DNA of 64,000 nucleotides. Origin: Nitratireductor pacificus pht-3B. Lineage in GTDB: Bacteria > Pseudomonadota > Alphaproteobacteria > Rhizobiales > Rhizobiaceae. Below the pieces are notes generated by a model that searched no databases, was not told where the DNA came from, and saw nothing but the letters and a program-made list of their open reading frames with translations. The stretch's first letter is position 1; every line of letters starts with the position of its first letter. The position numbers and the translations under genes are program-made. Shown piece after piece: positions 50,729-58,084 of the stretch. The stretch spans positions 1 to 64,000 of the forward strand of contig NZ_AMRM01000005.1 of NCBI RefSeq assembly GCF_000300335.1. Direction: 5' to 3'.

Positions 50729-50917
50729 TCACATCGTCACCGAGCGCTGCGCCGGCACGCCGGCTCCCCTTTTTACAACTGGCTCAACCACGGCGAACGG
50801 CGTCGCGATCTCGGTTCAGCTCTCGAAGTGTCCGCCGGCGCCGTCCGGTGTCAGCGCCGCCTGCTGCAGGCGCATCTCGTGCCGGAAAGAGCCGGGTTCG
50901 ATGAACTGCATGCGCAT
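50729..50917 (-). pseudogene. GTA head-tail adaptor remnant with nonsense codon and lost 3' part
   Basis: The frame opens at 50917 (TGATG, overlapping the connector stop) with MRMQFIEPGSFRHEMRLQQA, then ALTPDGAGGHFES, the typical start of phage head-closure/adaptor proteins. A TGA (50816-50818) follows, where relatives have Trp. The same frame continues TEIATPFAVVEPVVKRGAGV, again family-like, and ends at 50729 after about 62 codons in place of about 110. The remainder of the gene and all tail genes are missing; the small holin-like gene comes next. The product would be 33 residues, so it is a pseudogene. Confidence 0.7.
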
Positions 50918-51485
50918 CACAGCCTCGGGGTCTTGTAGGCGCCGAGAAGGCGTCGATAGCCTTCCGGCAGGGACACCGGCTGGTGCGCCGCGCCGTAGCT
51001 GGCGCGGAACTCGAACCAGTGCGCCACAAGAAGCAGGATCGCCCGGCGCAAGAGATCGGGAACATCCGTTCCCGCCTCGCCGTGACCGGCGGTGAAATCC
51101 ACCTCCACGCCGTTCAGCACCCGCCCGACGGGGGGCGCTCGCCCAGATACAGACGGGCCGGGCTCGAGACGGGGTCCAGATGGTAGCGCGCCGGGTCGAG
51201 AACCGATCCCGCCCCGTCCGCATCGAACACCGTCACCGAGATGATCTGGCGCACCGGCGGCCGGCGCAGCAGGAGCAGCGCATCGCGCGGCCAGTCGTCG
51301 AGCACCATCCGCCACGACTGGTTGATCAGCGCGCTGCCGGTGGTCGTCTCGACCTCCTCGCGCGCCGCGCGGATCAACCCGTTCAGCAACTCGTCCTCAC
51401 CGGCATGGGCGATCCTCAGATGCGCCTTCGCCTCGACGAGCGTCACCGGTTCGACCGCCGGGTCGACCGTTCGAAAAAGCGTCAT
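50917..51485 (-). pseudogene. GTA head-tail connector gene, frameshifted at a C6 run
   Basis: The first frame (51485-51114) encodes 123 residues starting MTLFRTVDPAVEPVTLVEAK with AHLRIAHAGEDELLNGLIRAA, the N-terminal half of the gp6-like head-tail connector. It ends ERPPSGGC-stop. The second half is open in the -1 frame: VGRVLNGVEVDFTAGHG, DVPDLLRRAILLLVAHWFEFRAS, ending LLGAYKTPRL at 50917, as expected for the family. The frames join at six Gs on the plus strand (51130-51135), that is C-CCC-CCG in the message. The total span, 569 bases, is one short of a 189-codon gene. It is either a one-base deletion, a sequencing error or a -1 slip. Confidence 0.75.
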
Positions 51486-51540
51486 GAATGAAATCCCGTC
51501 GCTGGAGACAGGGCGGCTGCGGACAAAGAGGCCGGAGCCG

Positions 51541-51562
51541 CCCCCGGGGCCGCCCCCGGGGG
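51541..51562 (-). terminator. GC-rich hairpin between capsid and connector genes
   Basis: CCCCCGGGG and CCCCGGGGG are perfect 9-base arms with a 4-base loop, 28 bases past the capsid stop. No T tract. In phage operons such a hairpin after the capsid gene lets the capsid be made in excess over later proteins, by partial termination or by stabilising the upstream RNA. Confidence 0.4.
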
Positions 51563-51590
51563 CAGCAATGCACCGCCTGTCAGTCTGCCG

Positions 51591-52844
51591 TCATGCGATG
51601 CCGAATTTCAGCAGCTTGGCTGCCTCGAAGTCCTGGATACCACCGCCGACCCGCTTGGTCGTGTAGAACAGCACGTAGGGCTTCGCCGAGTAGGGATCGC
51701 GCAGCACCCGGATGCCCATGCGATCCACCACCAGGTAGAAGCGGCGGAAATCACCGAAAGCGATCGGCGTCGTGTCCGCGCCGATGTCGGGCATGTCCTC
51801 CGCCTCGACGAGCGGAAAACCCATCAGCATGGCGCGGCTGCCGGGGGTGGCGGGAGGCTGCCACATATAATTGCCGTCCGCGTCCTTCAGCTTGCGCAGC
51901 GTCGCCTGCGTCTTCCGGTTCATCACCCAGCTTGCGTTCTGGCGGTACCCCGCCTTCAGCGCATAGACGAGGTCCACCAGAACGTCGGAAGCATCCGACG
52001 CCGGCAGCGCGCCGCTGACGCCGGTTACGTTGTAGCCGACATTGCCCCAGTTCCAGCTTCCGTCATCCACCTGCGTGTAGTTGAGAAAGCCTCTCGGCTT
52101 GTTGACGCCGTTGCCGTTGACGAAGGCCGCGCCCTCCTGCTCGGCGAACGCGGCTTCCACCTCGCCGGCGATCCACTGGTCGAGATCGACCACACTGTCG
52201 TCGAGAAGTGCTGCCGTCGCAGCCGGCATGGCGTAGAGTTCCGCCGTCGGGAACTGCAGCTCGTCGAGCGTGCTGGAGGCCGTCTCGGGCCGTGCCGCCG
52301 TCTCGGCCACCCAGCCCACCACCGGGCCACTGATCGCGAAAGGCTTCTTCAGCACAGCGCTCGACACCTGGCGTACCGAGGCGATGGAGCGGATCGGCGA
52401 GAGATCGGCAAGCCGCGCGCCGATCGCCGCCTCCGTCTCGTCGGGCACCAGATAGCCGCCGTCCGGGCCGGAGCCGTAGGACATGGACTTCTCCTCCAGC
52501 GCCCGCAGACTGCGCTCGTCACCGGAGCGCATATAGGCGTCGAAGGCCTGCTTGCGCTCCAGCTCCGCCAGGCCGCCGCCGCCGCGTCCCAGCGCCGGGC
52601 GCGCCTTCTTCAGCGCCAGCCCGTCGATGGCCTGCTTCTGCGCGTCGAGGGCGCGCGAGATGCGCTCCACCTTCTCCACCGTGACCGGGTCGGCGCCGCG
52701 CCGCTCCAGCTGGCCGAGCTTCTCGTCATTGGCTTCCTTGAAGGCTTCGAACGAGGTCATGAATTCCTCGAACGCCGCTGTCACGTCACCCTGGTCCGCC
52801 GCCGACTTCACCTCCGGCGCGCGCATTTTCCGTTGTTCCGTCAT
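51591..52844 (-). CDS. GTA major capsid protein (HK97 fold)
   Basis: A 417-residue HK97-type major capsid protein. The N-terminal scaffold-like delta domain (about 1-110) is charged and helical (FEEFMTSFEAFKEANDEKLGQLERR). The shell domain follows: SYGSGPDGGYLVPDETEAAIGARLADLSPIRSIASV, WVAETAARPETASSTLDEL, LLDDSVVDLDQWIAGEVEAAFAEQEGAAFVNGNGVNKPRGFL and SWVMNRKTQATLRKLKDADGNYMWQ, all standard landmarks (each read as shorter motifs). The ATG at 52844 overlaps the protease stop (ATGA) and follows AGGGAAAG. It is intact; the prohead protease encoded just upstream would remove the N-terminal domain. Confidence 0.92.
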   Translation of the reverse strand: MTEQRKMRAPEVKSAADQGDVTAAFEEFMTSFEAFKEANDEKLGQLERRGADPVTVEKVERISRALDAQKQAIDGLALKKARPALGRGGGGLAELERKQAFDAYMRSGDERSLRALEEKSMSYGSGPDGGYLVPDETEAAIGARLADLSPIRSIASVRQVSSAVLKKPFAISGPVVGWVAETAARPETASSTLDELQFPTAELYAMPAATAALLDDSVVDLDQWIAGEVEAAFAEQEGAAFVNGNGVNKPRGFLNYTQVDDGSWNWGNVGYNVTGVSGALPASDASDVLVDLVYALKAGYRQNASWVMNRKTQATLRKLKDADGNYMWQPPATPGSRAMLMGFPLVEAEDMPDIGADTTPIAFGDFRRFYLVVDRMGIRVLRDPYSAKPYVLFYTTKRVGGGIQDFEAAKLLKFGIA

Positions 52845-53539
52845 CGTTTCTTTCCCTGATCGTTGAACATGCGGGCCGCCCGGCGGATTACCGCCGCCAG
52901 CTGCCCGTCGTCGCCCCGCGCGGCGTCCCGCTCGCGCGTCAAGACCGCGAACCCCTTGGCGATCACCACCCGGGCCTCGCGCCGCGTCAGGCCCGCATCC
53001 CGCGTCAGCCAGCGCTCGAATTCGCGCGCCGTGGGCAGGGGCGCGCCATTCCCAGCGGTCTTCACATTGTCCACGCGCGCCTCCGGCAGCATGGGAAAGG
53101 TGACGACCGAGATCTCCCAAAGATCGGCCTCCAGGATGCGCCGCACCCCGGTCTTGGCCTCCGTCCGCGCCCTGACGGTGCGAAACCCGATGGAAAGCCC
53201 GTCCAGCGCGCGGTCGCGCATCAGTTCGCGCACCTCGCGCCCCTTGGCGACGCCCAGCGCCAGACGGCCGCGCACGAATAGGCCGCGCGCGTCCTCGCGC
53301 ACCTCCTCCCAGGCGCCGATGGGCTGAGCCGGGTCGTGCTGGAACAGCATGCGGATGCCGGCGGCCCCGCGTCGCTCGATCGAGCGCGCGAAAGCCCCCC
53401 GCTCCACCGCGTCGCGCCCCAGGTCCACCTTGCCGAAAAGGCTCGCATAGCCCGAGAACGTCCCGTCGGTTTCCACCGTCTCGATGTCAAGGCCGGCATA
53501 TTTGTACTCGTCCAGCGCCGGTGTTTCCGCATCCCGCAT
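52841..53539 (-). CDS. GTA prohead protease (HK97 family)
   Basis: A 232-residue serine protease of the U35/HK97 prohead family. It contains FSGYASLFGKVDLGRDAVERGAF, the catalytic His in IRMLFQHDPAQPIGAWEEV and Ser in LDGLSIGFRT, plus the EADLWEISVVTFPMLPEARV strand. It processes the capsid scaffold domain during assembly. The ATG at 53539 follows AAAGGACGC; it starts 3 bases after the DUF6107 gene and its stop overlaps the capsid start. A C-terminal segment (about 165-232) rich in Arg and Ala extends beyond the core, as usual in GTA versions. Confidence 0.9.
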   Translation of the reverse strand: MRDAETPALDEYKYAGLDIETVETDGTFSGYASLFGKVDLGRDAVERGAFARSIERRGAAGIRMLFQHDPAQPIGAWEEVREDARGLFVRGRLALGVAKGREVRELMRDRALDGLSIGFRTVRARTEAKTGVRRILEADLWEISVVTFPMLPEARVDNVKTAGNGAPLPTAREFERWLTRDAGLTRREARVVIAKGFAVLTRERDAARGDDGQLAAVIRRAARMFNDQGKKR

Positions 53540-53541
53540 GG

Positions 53542-53901
53542 CTAGCGTCCTTTCTGGTCTGGAAGACGGGAGGCGGCCTCGGCCGGCATGCGATCGAGGG
53601 CGCGGCCGTGGAAATAGCGCAGCACAAGCCCGATGGCGCTCCAGGCGCACAGGCTCGCCGCGGCGGCCCCCATCAGCATGGTCTCAGCCGGGCCGAGTTC
53701 TCCGGTGAGCCCGATCTGCTCGGCGAGCTTCAAACCGGTCGCGCCGCCGAAGATCATGCCGCAGGTAACACCGACCGCGAAGCGGATGGCCGCGTCGCGC
53801 CGGTGCTTGGGCAGGATATAGGCGAGCGAGATCGCGGAGCCGGCCACAGCGCCAGCCCCCTTGGCGAGCCATATCCAGCCCGCCTGGGTCAGGTCGGTCA
53901 T
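53542..53901 (-). CDS. GTA cluster membrane protein (DUF6107-like)
   Basis: A 119-residue protein with four hydrophobic segments (WIWLAKGAGAVAGSAISLAYIL; AIRFAVGVTCGMIFGGATGL; MLMGAAAASLCAWSAIGLVL) and a basic C-terminal tail. Proteins like this sit between portal and prohead protease in rhizobial GTA-like clusters and are annotated DUF6107. The role is unknown; small phage membrane proteins may act in lysis. It abuts the protease gene. On its upstream side the cluster is interrupted by about 1.7 kb of foreign-looking DNA. Confidence 0.75.
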   Translation of the reverse strand: MTDLTQAGWIWLAKGAGAVAGSAISLAYILPKHRRDAAIRFAVGVTCGMIFGGATGLKLAEQIGLTGELGPAETMLMGAAAASLCAWSAIGLVLRYFHGRALDRMPAEAASRLPDQKGR

Positions 53902-54246
53902 CGAAAAATCCTCGTATGTGGGATCGTGCTTTCAGATCGTCATGCGCCCGTTCGAACGCGCAAGGGACGACCCGAAGGTTGGAAAGAGCATCGGAAGAAC
54001 CGCAAACTGCAGGCCACGTTCGGGCCGATGCTCCAACGCGTCATTGCTCGGGTCTGGGTTGCCGTCCGTCAGGCCACGCGGCTCAAGCTCTTTACAGCGC
54101 CGCGCGTCCTATACGGCACGCAAAGGACGCTTTAACACATTGAAATCATGCATGTTAGCTGTCATTCAAATGAGTTCGTCCGGATGCTACATGCATTCGC
54201 GTTTTGCAGCCAGGCGCCCCTTGCCCATGAGCCGGACGACCCGCCG
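53902..54246. other. Non-coding stretch within the GTA cluster
   Basis: About 345 bases between the DUF6107-like gene and the 124-residue protein. No frame with convincing codon use or ribosome site. It includes the repeat element at 54091-54154 and an AT-richer part up to 54200 (ATCATGCATGTTAGCTGTCA), unlike the flanking GTA genes. Confidence 0.5.
54091..54154 (+). repeat. Rhizobial dispersed intergenic element (diverged copy)
   Basis: TTTACAGCGCCGCGCGTCC, then a short variable loop, GCAAAGGACGCTTTAACACA and TTGAAATCATGCATG. GCGTCC (54104-54109) pairs with GGACGC (54125-54130). I recall a near-identical element (ACAGCGCCGCGCGTC...GACGCGCAAAGGACGCTGTAGCACTTTGAATT, cited in parts) present many times in Rhizobium and Mesorhizobium genomes. 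Here it lies inside the GTA cluster next to inserted genes. Confidence 0.55.
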
Positions 54247-54621
54247 TCACCCTGAATGCCTCTTCCACCGATCCTCGGGGATTTCGACCTGCAGCAATTG
54301 CCCGGCCAGCCGGTCGATCCTCTGCGGGTCCGGCGTAAGATCCGGAAGCATGTGCTCCGCAACGAGCAGACGATGTTTCAGGTCACCCGGCGAAATGCCG
54401 TCTTCCAGCCCGCCGTAGAAGGCCCACATCTGGTCGGTGTAGAGACTGCCGACCCGTGTGAGGTCGTCCACCAGTTCCGGCTTCCACTCCGCCAGAAGGA
54501 TGCACAGGATGCGGCCGAGCGTCTGGCTGCGCGCCGTCCACCATTGGGTGCCACGTTCATATTCGAGCTTCTGGCCGATCAGTGCGCCGGCCTCGCCGAT
54601 AAGGACCTTCGGAACATCCAT
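54247..54621 (-). CDS. Hypothetical protein beside the toxin-immunity cassette
   Basis: A 124-residue acidic protein: MDVPKVLIGEAGALIGQKLE, then YERGTQWWTARSQTLGRILC, LAEWKPELVDDLTRVGSLYTD and VAEHMLPDLTPDPQRIDRLAGQLLQ. It is Trp- and Leu-rich, helical and without signal peptide or membrane helix. No family recognised. Its position, 45 bases downstream of the probable immunity gene and in the same orientation, suggests either a second (orphan) immunity protein or another passenger gene. Codon use is less GC-biased than the GTA genes. Confidence 0.55.
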   Translation of the reverse strand: MDVPKVLIGEAGALIGQKLEYERGTQWWTARSQTLGRILCILLAEWKPELVDDLTRVGSLYTDQMWAFYGGLEDGISPGDLKHRLLVAEHMLPDLTPDPQRIDRLAGQLLQVEIPEDRWKRHSG

Positions 54622-54665
54622 GGTCCAGCTGTCGCCCCTGCATCACGTTTCCCGGCATCCTTGAT

Positions 54666-54947
54666 CTACTGCGCGCGCAGTGCCGCCAAGAGGTCCCGAT
54701 AAAAGAGTTCTGCATACCCTTTTCGAAGATAGCAATCGGACCCTGTTTCCGACCAGATTTTCACCAAACCCTCATCGTTCAGTCCGGCCGCCAGCAACCG
54801 TTCGATAAAACCGGATACAATATTCTTTTCTTGCGCGGTCAAAGAGCGAGCGAGATAGGCTGTCAGTTCGTCATCAGATCGAACGACAAGCTCTACGTCG
54901 GCATGCATATGGCGCGCCATGCGAGAAAACGCACTTGGTACGTTCAT
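54666..54947 (-). CDS. Probable immunity protein of the RNase A-like toxin
   Basis: A 93-residue protein from ATG 54947 (a GTG at 54959 overlapping the toxin TGA is the alternative). Sequence MNVPSAFSRMARHMHADVEL, then VVRSDDELTAYLARSLTAQE, FIERLLAAGLNDEGLVKIWSETGSD and FYRDLLAALRAQ: helical, acidic, soluble. It follows the toxin frame immediately, the standard place for a contact-dependent-inhibition immunity gene, and is of the right size. No residue signature is known to me, so the role rests on context. The region is AT-richer than the GTA genes, a sign of acquisition. Confidence 0.6.
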   Translation of the reverse strand: MNVPSAFSRMARHMHADVELVVRSDDELTAYLARSLTAQEKNIVSGFIERLLAAGLNDEGLVKIWSETGSDCYLRKGYAELFYRDLLAALRAQ

Positions 54948-54955
54948 CTGATCTC

Positions 54956-55612
54956 TCACTCGTTTCTTGGATAGGCTGTGTGAACCCTTAATCCTTTGCG
55001 AACTTTATCATCATGGACAATATATACACCAACGCCATAAGTATCACGCAGGTAAGGTTGCACATAACCATCTGTAACTGCGTCCATCCCGGTTTTCTAA
55101 TTAAAGACTGCGGTAACAAACGCCTCGTCAAGTTCGCCTTTCGCAACCGCATCTGCAATAGCACGGTTGCGATCCAAGGTTGCGTTTACAAGCCCGTTCG
55201 CTGCAACCAGAGAAGGAAAAGACCCGCTACGCCGCACGCCGTGCCGAACAAAGAGCCCCCGGTCCTGATGCGCACGAACGTAATCCAGGAGATACTGACC
55301 GCTTCGGCCAACATGTTTTCTGATCGCATGTCCGCCAGCCGCCTCCTCTTCCAAAAGGTCAACCTGCTGACCTCGTCCAGGCTCGGCCTGCACACGATGG
55401 ACGGTGCTTTCGTCAATGGCGCTGCCTCCACCCCCATCCGTCCAGTGACCACCACCAGGACTTCCCGCTGGGACACGCGGCTGAAGACGCCATCCGGGGT
55501 TGTACTTTAGCGCTAGCTCCAGCCGCGCGGCGGAGGCCAGCAGCCGGAACCATGTCGCCTCCCCACGCAGCCGCGTGGCAAGCATCCCCGTATCCTCCAG
55601 AACGCGCCTCAT
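54956..55612 (-). pseudogene. RNase A-like (CdiA-CT type) toxin, interrupted by an in-frame amber codon
   Basis: The frame starts at ATG 55612, overlapping the portal stop (ATGA). A short GTA-type leader (MRRVLEDTGMLATRLRGEAT) is followed by PGWRLQPRVPAGSPGGGHWT, a linker seen at the head of rhizobial polymorphic toxin domains. The RNase A-like bacterial toxin domain has LLEEEAAGGHAIRKHVGRSG, RRSGSFPSLVAANGLVNATL and KGELDEAFVTAVFN. TAG (55097-55099) interrupts it. The same frame continues KTGMDAVTDGYVQPYLRDTY, GVGVYIVHDDKV and RVHTAYPRNE to TGA at 54956-54958. The domain's catalytic His is GGH; the Thr-x-Tyr of HTAYP lies beyond the amber, so the 171-residue product should lack activity unless suppressed. 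Confidence 0.75.
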
Positions 55613-56778
55613 TCGCCACGCGGGCCATAGCCCACAGCCCGGCGTTTTTCCTCATCACTCAGGAAATCGGCGGCGCCCACCCGGCTCCACAGCGCCTCGC
55701 GCTCCGCCGCCAGTCCCTCGATCGCATCGGCGTCGAACCACAGCCGCAACGGCGCTCCGAACACCGGCTCGAGCCAGGCCGAAAACTCCTTCGCCACCCG
55801 CCCCACCAGCGGCAGCACGGTCAGCCGGTAGAAGGCCCGGTTCGCTTCCTGGTAATTGGCGTAGGTGTTGTCGCCGGGAATGCCGAGCAGCATGGGCGGC
55901 ACGCCGAGCGCCAGCGCGATGTCGCGCGCCGCCCCGTTCTTTGCCGCCATGAAGTCCATGTCGCGCGGCGACAGGCTCATCGCCTTCCAGTCGAGCCCAC
56001 CCTCGAGCAGCAGCGGCCGTCCGGCCCGCGCCACGCCGCCATAGCCTTGTTCGAGTTCCGCCTTCAGCCGGTCGAACTGGTCCTCCGAGAGATTGCCGCC
56101 TTCCTTCGGTGCATAGACCAGCGCGCCGGAGGGACGCGCCGAATTGTCGAGCAGCGCCTTGTTCCAGCGCGCCGCCTGGTTGTGCGTATCGAGCGCCATC
56201 AGCGCCGCGCCCAGTGGCGCGAAACCGTAGTGATCGTCGAGCGGGTGAAACAGGCCGAGTTGCAGGGCCGCGCCCGGTTCGAGCGCGATCCTCTGGCGCG
56301 CCCTGCCCTCGCGATAGTCGAGCGCAACCGGCCAGCCGGCGGCGTCGGCCGCCACGGTCACCCGGTCGGGCCGCAGGAGATGCAGCTCGCGTGTTCCGGT
56401 CCCGGTCTCCAGCATCTGCACATAGGCGTTGCCGGCCAGGAGCAGATGCCCGTAGAGCGCCTCCATGAAGCTGCCGCCCGCCTGCCGCTGGTTGGGTCGC
56501 GCCATCAGGTCGAGCACGGGATGCGCATCGTGCTCCCGCGCGCCTTCGTACAAGAGCCAGGGCACGGCGCCGGCCGCCTCCGCCACCAGCCGCACGGCGC
56601 GGTGGGCGACGGGGTTCTTCATGAACCCCTCGCGCCCCAGCGCCGCATAGTCGCGGCGCGACCAGCGCGCCTCGGCCTCGCGGTGCAGTGCGACGAAGCC
56701 GGCCGCCTGCGCAGCCTTCGTTTCCACGGACGCGTCGGCGCCTCCCGGACGCCTCGCCCAGGGCCAGTTCCAAGCCAT
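55609..56778 (-). CDS. GTA portal protein (HK97 family)
   Basis: A 389-residue portal protein. Landmarks are GREGFMKNPVAHRAVRLVAEAAG near the N-terminus, WLLYEGAREHDAHPVLDLMARPN, SFMEALYGHLLLAGNAYVQM, LRPDRVTV, LFHPLDDHYGFAPLGAALMALDTHNQAARWNK and PPMLLGIPGDNTYANYQEANRAFYRLTVLPL (read as shorter motifs). It forms the dodecameric DNA channel at the capsid vertex. The ATG at 56778 follows GGGAAGACGAT. The gene is intact. Its stop overlaps the start of the toxin frame, where other rhizobial clusters continue with a short unknown protein. Confidence 0.92.
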   Translation of the reverse strand: MAWNWPWARRPGGADASVETKAAQAAGFVALHREAEARWSRRDYAALGREGFMKNPVAHRAVRLVAEAAGAVPWLLYEGAREHDAHPVLDLMARPNQRQAGGSFMEALYGHLLLAGNAYVQMLETGTGTRELHLLRPDRVTVAADAAGWPVALDYREGRARQRIALEPGAALQLGLFHPLDDHYGFAPLGAALMALDTHNQAARWNKALLDNSARPSGALVYAPKEGGNLSEDQFDRLKAELEQGYGGVARAGRPLLLEGGLDWKAMSLSPRDMDFMAAKNGAARDIALALGVPPMLLGIPGDNTYANYQEANRAFYRLTVLPLVGRVAKEFSAWLEPVFGAPLRLWFDADAIEGLAAEREALWSRVGAADFLSDEEKRRAVGYGPRGE

Positions 56779-56821
56779 ATCGTCTTCCCGATCGAGCGTT
56801 TCGTTGCCGGGGCCTGCGCCC

Positions 56822-58084
56822 CTATCCCAAATCCCGGATGCGCGGCTCGCGTCGTTTGCCAAGCATCAGCTCCGTCAGCGCCCAGACCAGCGCATCCACC
56901 CGGTCCGGCGAATGACCGCCCGACAATCCGTCGAGGCCGAAATCGCACATCTCGTCCTCGAGCTCGGGAAAGCGCTGCGCGTGGCGCACGCGCCCCTGCT
57001 CGTAGAGCGCCGCCACGGGTTCGGCGCGCAGCCATTTGCCGCGCGTCGCCCGCACCGGCTTCACCGGCACGGTGGCATCCACCGTGGCGATCACCGCCGC
57101 CACCATGTCGCCGCCCTGGTTGACTTCCGCCACCATGCAGTCGGCGCCGAACCGGTGATAGAGCGCCACCGCGCGGCTCGCCCATTCCTGCGGCTTGGCC
57201 GCCCTGACGGTCCCGTCATGCAGGACCAGCCCGTTGCCGGCCGCGTCGATGCCCGCGACGAGCAGTCCGCAGGCGTCCGACGTCCGGTGCGCGGCAGCCG
57301 GAGGATCGACCGCCACGACGATGCGCCGCAACGCACCGGATGCGGCAGGCGCCGTCTCCAGCATTCCCCGCGTCCACAACGCGTCGAGCCGGTCGGCGAT
57401 CAGTTCGCCGTCCAGTTCCTGCCTGCCAAGCCGTGTCCCGGCGTAGCGCCGCTCGATCGCCCGCAGAAAACCCTTCGCCAGGTTCTTCTCGTTCTCCGCC
57501 GTCGGCATGCGCGTCACCGTGACCAGCGGGTCGTCCATCAGCCGGCGGATCAGCGGGATGGGCCGCGGCGTCGTGGTCAGAAGCTGCAGCGGCCGCTCGC
57601 CGACCCGCAGGCCGAACTGCAGCATGTCGAAGGTCGCATCCGCATGCCGCCACTTGCCCACCTCGTCACACCAGGCGGCATCGAATTGCGGGCCGCGCAG
57701 GCTCTCCGGATCCTCGGCGGAGAACATCTGCGCCAGCGCGCCATTGTCCCAGACCAGCCTGCGCCTGCTCGCTTCGAAACGCGGCCGATGCCGGCGCGCC
57801 ACGGCGGACAGTCCCGACGGGCCGTCGATCATCACCTCGCGCACATCCGCCAGCGTTTCACCCACAAGCGCCAGGCAGCCATAGCGCCGCCCTCCGGAGA
57901 AGGGCGGGAAGCCGCGCACCAGGGCGTTTACCCATTCGGCGCCCAGCCGTGTCTTGCCGGCGCCGCGGCCGCCGGTCACCAGCCAAGTGTCGAAGATCGG
58001 CAGAAGCGGATATTGCGAGAGCCGCGCCGCGCCGATCCACTCCGCCTCAATCTCCGGTGCCAGCCTCCTCGGCAGATTTGTCAA
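56822..58084 (-). CDS. GTA large terminase subunit
   Basis: A DNA-packaging ATPase-nuclease of about 420 residues. Walker A is VTGGRGAGKTRLGAEWV and Walker B/DE motif is FDAAWCDEVGKW; the motif-C-like segment is LLTTTPRP. The RNase H-like nuclease domain begins RRIVVAVDPPAA with the first metal-binding Asp and includes DGTVRAAKPQEWASRAVALYHRF and SPDRVDALVWAL with the last Asp. I place the start at TTG 58084 (LTNLPRRLAPEIEAEW), which limits overlap with the upstream gene to 38 bases; an ATG at 58177 is open but adds 31 Arg/Ser-rich residues lying wholly in the neighbour's reading region. Packages DNA into the head; in a GTA this is random host DNA. Confidence 0.9.
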   Translation of the reverse strand: MTNLPRRLAPEIEAEWIGAARLSQYPLLPIFDTWLVTGGRGAGKTRLGAEWVNALVRGFPPFSGGRRYGCLALVGETLADVREVMIDGPSGLSAVARRHRPRFEASRRRLVWDNGALAQMFSAEDPESLRGPQFDAAWCDEVGKWRHADATFDMLQFGLRVGERPLQLLTTTPRPIPLIRRLMDDPLVTVTRMPTAENEKNLAKGFLRAIERRYAGTRLGRQELDGELIADRLDALWTRGMLETAPAASGALRRIVVAVDPPAAAHRTSDACGLLVAGIDAAGNGLVLHDGTVRAAKPQEWASRAVALYHRFGADCMVAEVNQGGDMVAAVIATVDATVPVKPVRATRGKWLRAEPVAALYEQGRVRHAQRFPELEDEMCDFGLDGLSGGHSPDRVDALVWALTELMLGKRREPRIRDLG

